Source: Liolophura sinensis | Taxonomy: Eukaryota > Mollusca > Polyplacophora > Chitonida > Chitonidae | Length of the DNA stretch: 64,000 nt | Assembly: GCF_032854445.1 (NCBI RefSeq) | Contig: NC_088304.1 | Coordinates: 33,784,810 to 33,848,809, forward strand | Reading direction: 5' to 3' | Shown: piece after piece, positions 56,686-64,000 of the stretch | Position numbering within the stretch: the stretch's first letter is position 1 | Layout of the letters: every line of letters starts with the position of its first letter | Translations under genes and position numbers: made by a program | The notes under the pieces: generated by a model | What the model saw: only the letters and a program-made list of their open reading frames with translations | Database searches by the model: none | What the model was told of the DNA's origin: nothing

Positions 56686-56694
56686 AGTCGGGGT

Positions 56695-57620
56695 TTTATT
56701 CCTGTATGGTCAAAATGTCATCTTGTGTTGTCAAAAACACCATGCCATCTAGAAAATGCAAAAGCACCATGTTATTTGGAAAAGACAAAAACGCAATGTC
56801 AAATTGTATCGGCAAAACACCATGTCATGGTGCATGGACAAAATATCATGTCATTGTGTGGGCAAAAACATCATGTCATATTGTATGAGTAAGAACATCA
56901 CGGTATTTTCTGTGGACGAAAACTCATTGTAAACTTGTTTTGGCAAAAACGCCATGTCATTGTGTGAGTAAACACCGTATTGTCTTGTGTGGGCAAAAAC
57001 GCTTTCTCATATTGTATCAGCAGAAACATCATGTCCTTTTGTACGGACAAAAACGCCATGTCATCTGGTATGGGCAAAAAAAAAACATGTCATCTGGTAT
57101 GGACAACAACAGCATGTCATCTTGTATGGGTAAAAACATCGTGTCATTCTGTATGGTCAAAATTGTCATTTCGAATGGGTAAAACACCATGTCACATAGA
57201 ATGGACAAAAGCGCAATATCATCTTCTATGGACAAAAGAACCATGTCATCTTATGTGGGCAAAATCACCATGTCTTTTGGTATGGTCAAAACTGTCATCT
57301 TGGATGGGCAAAACACCATATCATATAAAATGGGCAAAAGCACCATGTCATGTTATCTCGACAAAAACATCATGTTATCTTGTGTGGGCAAAAACATCTT
57401 GTCATTTTATATGGACAAAACACCATATCATTGTGTGGGCAAAAACCCCATGTCATCTTGTATGATGAAAAAGATCGTGCCATGTTGTATGGTCAAGAAC
57501 GCCATGTCATCTTGTATGAGTATAAACACCATGTCAAATTATGTTGACCAAACAATCTGCTTTGGGCAAGAAAAAAAAAACATGTCACTTTGTGTGGGCG
57601 AAAAACCATGTAGTAGTGAT
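56695..57620. repeat. minisatellite of about 28-33 bp units
   Basis: AACACCATGTCATCTTGTAT followed by GGGCAAAA repeats with variable unit length for some 30 units. The irregular length shifts the frame repeatedly, so it is not coding. Confidence 0.85.
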
Positions 57621-57980
57621 GATACTAAAACATTAGAACAAGACTTTTTATCCAATAAAACTATTTGTCGCTAATATTTACACGTACATTTTGCAGCTGT
57701 GTTTACAACCGCTTTATATTTCCTTTTTGGTTCAAGTTATTAATTACGTCGGTACGGAAACTCGGTCAGTTGAATCGGCTCCCAGATCTCAGGATAATGT
57801 TCCGTGTACTGTGTCAAACACCAGTGAGTTGACCTGAATAGGTAGGGATAAACACGCATTTAAATACAAATGATCTAACATGTTTCAGACAATCACGATA
57901 ACTTTATACTTATTTCACCCTTTTAGTTGTTTTTTATTTACCCTATAATTTCTCGTGTATTTTGTCTTTCTCTGCAGCTG

Positions 57981-58025
57981 TATATGGGACGGTCTTCAAG
58001 CAACCAGCGGATGCTCATGGCAGCG
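57981..58025 (+). mobile_element. SINE family A, middle fragment
   Basis: ATGGGACGGTCTTCAAGCAA and CCAGCGGATGCTCATGG align to GTGGGAAGGTCTGCCAGCAA and CCTGCGGATGGTCGTGG of the family. Confidence 0.55.
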
Positions 58026-58029
58026 ACGG

Positions 58030-59020
58030 GCAGGATAACGACAGACACCCAGATTAAACACAAAGCTGTACCTGTCGGGTTCAAAGGAAGAGGTCACCTT
58101 CAGATAAAGTATGCATTATCCTAAAGACCATTTCTATATACATTTTTAATGATTGTCTTTACATTTTATAGTGAATGACATCCAATAAACGTTCAAATTC
58201 TACAAAGGTGTTTTAACCTTATTGAACACGCTGGAGTAAAGTGACATTACAGATTCTTTTCACTCCTAAACAGACTATTAAAAATTATATTCCAACATTA
58301 AATACATGTACATACGTGTACATACCTGTACAGAGATACGTGTACAGAGACATTTTTTTTATAGATACAGTTATAAAAAAGATATGGCGACCATATTTGT
58401 ACTCATGACATGTTCATACTTATTCATAAAGCAGTTCCTATTTGTTTGAGGATTTGAAAATAAATGGCAAATACTTTTGTGATAATATTTCCAGTACTTG
58501 TGATAAATATAAAGCATATTCATGCTCTAGTTGGTGGTTTTGAATGACGTCGCCACGTTGGATACATGAACAGCTGAAGTCAAAGCGCAATTGAGATACA
58601 TGTTTGGATTACAACTCATAAACCAACATGGTACACGATTTGGATTTGGATTCTTTCGCTTAGAACAATCTTTGTGTCTTGGTTTGACTGCTTGTCTTTG
58701 CATTATTCCTTACTTTGTCTTCTTTTGGGATTTGCGTTTAACATGGTCTGGGAAACTGGTCTTGCGATTACTGTCATTGAACGCCCGTATTGCTTTACGG
58801 TTGGTATACCAATGTCTGTTAGAGATTTCGGGGCACACTTCCACAGTACCCGAATATGGAGTGGAAGTTTGTAGAGGTTAGTTTAATTTATTAGATTGTG
58901 GGCCATATTAAACAAATAATAAATGGTTACTTTTGTGTAGGATACTGTAAATTTTATGATGGTAGAGAATTCCTTTCCGTATCCACACGTTTCATTTAAT
59001 TTGGTCACTAAATTGGGCAG
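58030..59020. other. non-coding stretch, nothing recognised
   Basis: AATAAA near 58184 has no supported gene upstream. A 96-codon frame at 58591 has no splice or start context and no coding-like composition. Confidence 0.45.
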
Positions 59021-59021
59021 T

Positions 59022-59330
59022 GCGAATCCATTCGTATGTTATACAGCGCTGTTCCATTGACATGGATATTAGTTGCATATTGATGGGGTTTCCAGTAAAG
59101 TTCATAAATACTTTATTCTTATTAAATTCCGCCAAGACGTTGATTAAAGCCCGTCAAAGAGAAGCATACCAATCCATTCGTATGTCATACAGTGTTGTCC
59201 CATCGATATGAACCGCTTTTTATGACTTACATATAGGTGGAACATTGATGGATTTCCAGAAAAGTTCAAAATTATATAATAAATACTTGATGCTCATTAA
59301 TTACCGTGATGATGAGTAAAGCTGATTATG
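59022..59330. repeat. tandem duplication of about 145 bp
   Basis: AATCCATTCGTATGTTATAC (about 59030) recurs as AATCCATTCGTATGTCATAC (about 59171). In each copy it is followed by TATTGATGG or CATTGATGG with a TTTCCAG block and a TAAATACTT block. Confidence 0.65.
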
Positions 59331-59334
59331 CCTA

Positions 59335-60255
59335 TAAGAAGCCTCGTCGATTTGTCTGAGTTTCAGCACCAGATTAGCCGCGTCAGAATAGTGTAAACGA
59401 ACTGTTATAAGAACGAGACGTTCGAAACTCCAGTCCGAACACAAACTTGAAGACAGACATCAGCAAAATCCCACTTGTACATCCATATATATATATTACA
59501 TTAATATATCAAAATATTAATAAAAAAAAAAGAAAAAGAAAATACATGAAGAAAGAAAACTGGGAGCTCGTTAAAACTACGGGAGGCAGTTTGTCACACA
59601 TTAACGCCTGATTAAAAGAACATGTCTTGAATTAATGTAGACATCATTAAATTGTACGTCATCGCGCTAGTTAACAGGTGAACGTTTATCTCGCCTATGG
59701 CAAAATATTCCTTTTTTTTCGGGAGATTCTCCGTCCTCACATCTATAGCTTGTCCAGATCTATATTATTTATAATATATTCTCCAGGTTTATTTTTTGTC
59801 AGTCTCTTAATACATGAATAGATTAACATTATTAATAGCTCCATTGATGTATCTTTATCTGGTCTGCTAATTTTTAGGGCGACTTTTGGCTTGGCTAGAA
59901 GAAAAGAGGCCCATATCTCGTGTAAAAAGGAAGCGTGATTATTAGGGGTTCAGTTAGTTTTCACTCATCCACAAGACGATTTCATAGGGATCTTATCGGC
60001 CAATCAGACGATTTGTTATGTACTCAGCCAACCATGGAACAGGACACAGCTGAGTGACATCCCGGAATTGTCGCCATGATCAGTCGATGTTATCATATTG
60101 CCCACACCTGCGGCAATGCTACCTTTGTTCCTTCGTATGGTATTTATATCCTGTGTATAGCCCAGGCTCACATAGAGTTTGTTGTCGTCACTGACGCAGT
60201 ATTACCACTAACAATTTTACTTTCACTTCCACCAATGACTCTAAAAACGGTAAAT
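59335..60255. other. non-coding stretch, nothing recognised
   Basis: No supported feature. Confidence 0.45.
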
Positions 60256-60261
60256 TTCTGC

Positions 60262-60450
60262 TTCGCGTGGCACTCAGCACTGATAGGTTAGCGTCAGGAA
60301 ACAGGACAGGTTGACCCGGTGTCAGCATAATGTGATCGGGGGTGTTTTCGGAATGATACTTCGCTGGCGGCAGCGTTTTGACAAGATGAACTCCCCCTGC
60401 CACAGCAAGACACATTATGTGCGCACACACCTAATAACTCATCGGCTAAC
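60262..60450 (+). mobile_element. SINE family B, middle part
   Basis: GGCACTCAGCACTGATAGGT, CCGGTGTCAGCATAATGTGA, GATACTTCGCTGGCGGCAGC and CTGCCACAGCAAGACAC. Ends where the large palindrome begins. Confidence 0.7.
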
Positions 60451-60915
60451 CTCATACTATGTACAATTACGATCTAATAATCCGGACATACATAGACGCA
60501 TGCATGGTTTTAGTTCAAGTCACTGACGGAATATTCAAATTTCTACAAAACGCAGTCATTTTTTTTTTCAAACTTTATGATGACGAAGAACTGATTAAAG
60601 TCCATTTTGTTGTTGTTTACTTCAGGCAATGAGAATGGGCCCAGCCCAGAAAAATACTTATTTATTTATTTGATTGGTGTTTTACGCCGTATTCAAGAAT
60701 ATTTCACGTGTACGACTGCGGCCAGCATTATGGTGGGAGGAAACTGATCAGGGCCTGGGGGAAACCCACGACGATACCGTGTCTGTTGATATATGACAAA
60801 TGTGATGAATTATACACCATGTGAAATGACGACCACTAGCTATCCTATATCTAAATGAACGGTACATCCATACAAAGTTGTAGCCAAGCTATCTGTAGTA
60901 TACGGTGTAGTAGTA
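60451..60915. repeat. left arm of a 1.35-kb palindrome
   Basis: Starts CTCATACTATGTACAATTAC and matches, inverted and almost base for base, 61337-61798. Contains a SINE family A end (60657-60773). Confidence 0.93.
60657..60773 (-). mobile_element. SINE family A tail half in left palindrome arm
   Basis: CTTATTTATTTATTTGATTGG to CCTGGGGGAAACCCACGA; its mirror copy is at 61481-61594. Confidence 0.88.
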
Positions 60916-61336
60916 TACACTTTTACACTGGCATATGAGGTGCATCCAGTTGTATGACTGATGAGAATAATATTATTATGTTAGGAAAAATTTTTGTTTG
61001 GTGTTTAAGGCGAATTCACTATAAATTCGACAATAAAATGGCGGCCAGCTTTATGGGTCAATCGTGTAGGTTCATCGTTAAGCATCATCGCACTTCAATG
61101 AACGTGTGAGCATAAATTCCCCAACACATAGACCAAGGTTCAAACCCCGAGATCAGTCAGGTTTATAACTTAATTTTTATATATTTATCCATTTATTTGA
61201 TTGTTGTTTTACGCCGTACTCAAGAATATTTCACTTATAGGACGGCGGTCAGCATTACGGTGGGAGGGAACAGGACAGAACCAGGGGGAAACACATTACC
61301 ATCCGCACGTTTTATTTATATATATATATATGTATG
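60916..61336. other. loop between the palindrome arms
   Basis: About 420 unpaired bases, holding an eroded SINE-like block near 61000-61060 and a family A tail at 61188-61310. Confidence 0.85.
61188..61310 (-). mobile_element. SINE family A tail half in palindrome loop
   Basis: ATTTATTTGATTGTTGTTTT, CGTACTCAAGAATATTTCAC and GGAAACACATTACCATCCGC. Confidence 0.82.
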
Positions 61337-61798
61337 TACTACTACACCGTATACTACAGATAGCTTGGCTACAACTTTGTATGGATGTACCGTTCATTTA
61401 GATATAGGATAGCTAGTGGTCGTCATTTCACATAGTGTATAATTCATCACATTTGTCATATATCAACAGACACGGTATCGTCGTGGGTTTCCCCCAGGCC
61501 CTGATCAGTTTCCTCCCACCATAATGCTGGCCGCAGTCGTATACGTGAAATATTCTTGAATACGGCGTAAAACACCAATCAAATAAATAAATAAGTATTT
61601 TTCTGGGTTAGGCCCATTCTCATTGCCTGAAGTAAACAACAACAAAATGGACTTTAATCAGTTCGTCGTCATCATAAAGTTTGAAAAAAATGACTGCGTT
61701 TTGTAGAAATTTGAATATTCCGTCAGTGACTTGAAATAACACCATGCATGCGTCTATATATGTCCGGATTATTAGATCGTAATTGTACATAGTATGAG
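61337..61798. repeat. right arm of the 1.35-kb palindrome
   Basis: TACTACTACACCGTATACTA through ATTGTACATAGTATGAG; the inverse of 60451-60915 with only scattered differences. Weaker pairing continues for about 15 bases outside. Confidence 0.93.
61481..61594 (+). mobile_element. SINE family A tail half in right palindrome arm
   Basis: TCGTGGGTTTCCCCCAGGCC to GGCGTAAAACACCAATCAAA with AAAT repeats; mirror of 60657-60773. Confidence 0.88.
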
Positions 61799-61799
61799 T

Positions 61800-62480
61800 T
61801 TAGCCGCTGATGTAATATTGTTTGTAATATGCCGTGTATCTTGCATTAGACTATTGTTCGGCCGTGTAGCCGAATTCAGTTAGTCTGTCCTATGAACCAT
61901 ATATCTCTCAGGCAAAATATAAGTTTATAAGAAGTAAAACGTATGAATCACTCCCCGAGCAGGACCTCATAATATCTTAGGAACGCATGAAATATACAAC
62001 TGGTTGGCAAACATCTTGACAAATTAAGTATAAAATGACTTTCTTATCTACAATGTAACAGCTGTGTATCAGATGCTGTAAACATGGACATGAGATACAT
62101 TTTCCTGTATGCACAAGGATTCAGCTAGCCATGGTGCTAGAGGGCATGTAACGTGCTGATAGTTTAAGCATTTACATGGACAGTTAAAATACGACCATGG
62201 CTGAGATACAGTGACATGCGACCGGTTACCATATGTCAACTACATGTAAATCACACTGTCGCAGCTGTTATTGCTCTGTACTGTAGTCTTTAATTTGATC
62301 GAGTCTTGGTCGTTTAAACTCATTTACTTCTTCCGGCATAAAATATACATGTATATTGGTGGATATGAGCTACTGTACTGTCGCGGAGGGAAATCTCAGT
62401 CAAAGGTTTATTCCAAATATATTCCAGTTCCAATGGAAAAAACGATATACGCATTTGCTGTGATTCTTAGTCTCCTATAT
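61800..62480. other. non-coding stretch, nothing recognised
   Basis: No supported feature. Confidence 0.45.
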
Positions 62481-62486
62481 TTAAGG

Positions 62487-62695
62487 AGGGCTCCACGTTT
62501 GCTCAGTCGTTGGAGAACTGGGTGGGGACCTTGGACAATGAGGTTGCGTGTTCGAAACCAGCGTTGGTTTGTTTGGCTGTGGCTTGAAAGGGGGAGGGAT
62601 TTTTGCCAGGCACATGGCAAGGGCGAGGCTTCACTTCACGCGTAAACCTGACCGCACACATGTAAATGAAAATTTCTGCGTTCTGCGTTATATTG
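62487..62695 (+). mobile_element. tRNA-derived SINE, second type
   Basis: Head GGGCTCCACGTTTGCTCAGT with box A TTGCTCAGTCGTTGG and box B GTGTTCGAAACC, then GTTTGGCTGTGGCTTGAAAG, AACCTGACCGCACACATGTA and AATTTCTGCGTTCTGCGTT. Confidence 0.65.
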
Positions 62696-62699
62696 TAGG

Positions 62700-63505
62700 A
62701 TATGTTTAGCTTACTGACCGAATTGGAGAAGTTGTATGCGTGTGGGAAAGCACGTACGCTGTGGTTTTGCGTCGCAGGTACATACTTAGTCAAGTGTGAT
62801 GTCCGCCTCCAGCCATAAATCGGAACACACTTGCAAAAGTAAATAATTAATGATGATATAAATAAACCAACGTAGTGAAACATCAGCCAATCAGATCTAT
62901 ATATTAAGTTGTGCTAGCCCAATGAGGTGGCATAATCTAAAGCATTTTCTACTGTCTGCGCCTGCGGCGGCTTTACACAAGGAAGATTTGTGAGGAATAG
63001 AATTTCTCATGAAAGGTTTCTTGTTTCCTGTCACAAACATGACCACATTCGTGACCACACGTAAACGCTTAAATAAAAGCAACTTAAAACAAACCTGGAA
63101 CCATGTATTCAGCAAAATTACATAAAAAACGAAGCCCCTTTATACGTCTTATTCTGCCGTCTGTTTCAAACCATTACCGCGACTTTTGATTTTCAGTGAC
63201 ACGCAAAGTACGAAGAAAACATTGAAGTGAAGGATCTATCAGAAGATAGGCCATTAGACACTGTCCAAGAAAATAGGTCGATTTCTTTATTTTTTTTTTT
63301 AAGTTTTCAAACCTGGTGAAGCGGTTTTAAAACACGAGATTCTACATTGGTCTGTAGTGAACCAGAGGTACCAGTGGCGTCACACCTATATTTTCTCTTG
63401 ATATAGCTCGTCTCAAGGTCAATCCGGAGAATGCATTCATAGATCTATATGTGGGTGCACTGTGAATGATGAAATCTAGCAATTGCAGTGTGATAAGTGA
63501 CAAAA
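62700..63505. other. non-coding stretch, nothing recognised
   Basis: No supported feature. Confidence 0.45.
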
Positions 63506-63664
63506 ACCTAATGTGACGTCATTGGTCCCAATGTGGTCAGAAAAGGCCACCGTAAAACCTAATATGACGTCATAGGTCCCAATGTGGTCAGAAAAGACCA
63601 CCGTAAAACTTAATATGACGTCCTTGGTTACAGTGTGGTCAGAAAAGGCTGCCGTAAAATCTAA
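63506..63664. repeat. 51-bp tandem repeat, three copies, each with a TGACGTCA-type site
   Basis: CCTAATGTGACGTCATTGGT, CCCAATGTGGTCAGAAAAGG and CCACCGTAAAA repeat with 51-bp spacing. TGACGTCA at 63514-63521 and 63565-63572 is a perfect cAMP-response/ATF element; the third copy reads TGACGTCC at 63616. Confidence 0.88.
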
Positions 63665-64000
63665 TGTTTCACGTGCATCTTACTGGGTTGCAAAGATACT
63701 ACAGAAATCGGACTATTTTTACAAGCAATGTTTAATGATCATTCATCTGACATATACTTCGCTCTATGGTGTTTTCTTTGCCTTTAATTCTGATTTTTCT
63801 TATAGACTTCCTGGGTATTTTTTCACGTCTCTTTAAATTTATCTGTTAAACATCTCCTGACCAGAAAGATACATAGATGATGGAGATAGCTTCACATTTG
63901 AGCGCGGAAGGGCACATGTCAGACATGAATAAGTCCTTAATCATGCAATCTCTATGCGGTCGGTGAATATACCCTCTGGCATTAGGGCGTGGAAAGGTTT
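63665..64000. other. non-coding end of window
   Basis: No supported feature. Confidence 0.45.

Noticed and set aside
56646-57674. Frames of up to 161 codons rich in Cys, Trp and His
   Set aside because: Minisatellite with variable unit length that shifts phase; overlapping frames read the same repeat differently.
57979-58056. Possible terminal exon (acceptor TTTCTCTGCAG, phase-1 frame VYGTVFKQPADAHGSDGQ, stop, AATAAA at about 58184)
   Set aside because: The sequence aligns to the middle of SINE family A (GGGAAGGTCTGCCAGCAACC and GCGGATGGTCGTGG), so the frame is by chance and no upstream exon was found.

Overview
The window looks like nuclear DNA of a lophotrochozoan animal, most likely a mollusc or a brachiopod. 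Genes are split by introns with GT/AG sites and there is no bacterial gene organisation. The spacers are filled with tRNA-derived SINEs whose tail core (TTTTACGCCGTACTC in antisense, ending in AAAT repeats) I associate with molluscan and brachiopod genomes. Many minisatellites and fold-back elements are also present. The species cannot be fixed from sequence alone.

The main content is three related minus-strand genes, called here CC1 (about 16.5-22.0 kb), CC2 (about 27.4-33.7 kb) and CC3 (about 41.8-47.9 kb). Each has a TATA-like box, a short first exon, an intron ending 0-6 bases before the main ATG, a signal-peptide exon, and then alanine-rich, heptad-like coiled-coil exons. Their splice junctions can be reconstructed with every internal coding intron in phase 1. 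CC1 and CC3 share a Trp-21 residues-Cys signature and the motif KCEALAN. CC2 keeps the Trp but not the Cys. The tails differ: CC1 ends in Ser/Glu clusters alternating with Arg-rich stretches, CC3 in nine perfect 14-residue repeats (RRRKGSSEESGEGN), and CC2 in a Thr/Ala-rich tail. They look like secreted structural proteins of an extracellular matrix such as shell, seta, cuticle, adhesive or mucus. I recognise no named family.

A fourth gene on the plus strand (7,670-10,536) carries a very large terminal exon. It codes for a Pro/His/Gln/Tyr-rich protein with a 34-residue tandem repeat and an acidic Thr/Glu/Pro tail, also probably secreted and structural. It also begins at a phase-1 acceptor. 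Its first exon was not found.

Layout: 1-7.6 kb, non-coding with one MITE-like copy; 7.6-10.5 kb, Pro/His-rich gene; 13.2-15.6 kb, 62-bp satellite; 15.8-16.3 kb, CpG-rich inverted repeats; 16.5-22.0 kb, CC1; 22-27 kb, SINEs, a fold-back element and a 42-bp minisatellite; 27.4-33.7 kb, CC2 with a 63-bp minisatellite and a full-length SINE in its intron; 33.7-41.8 kb, repeats; 41.8-47.9 kb, CC3; 48-64 kb, no convincing gene, but a 2-kb minisatellite of 42-bp units, a roughly 30-bp minisatellite, a 1.35-kb near-perfect palindrome and a 51-bp repeat carrying TGACGTCA sites.

If the genes act together, CC1-3 could form helical fibres whose charged, possibly phosphorylated tails bind calcium or each other, while the Pro/His/Tyr-rich protein could serve as a metal-binding or cross-linkable matrix. 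This is inference from composition and gene structure only.
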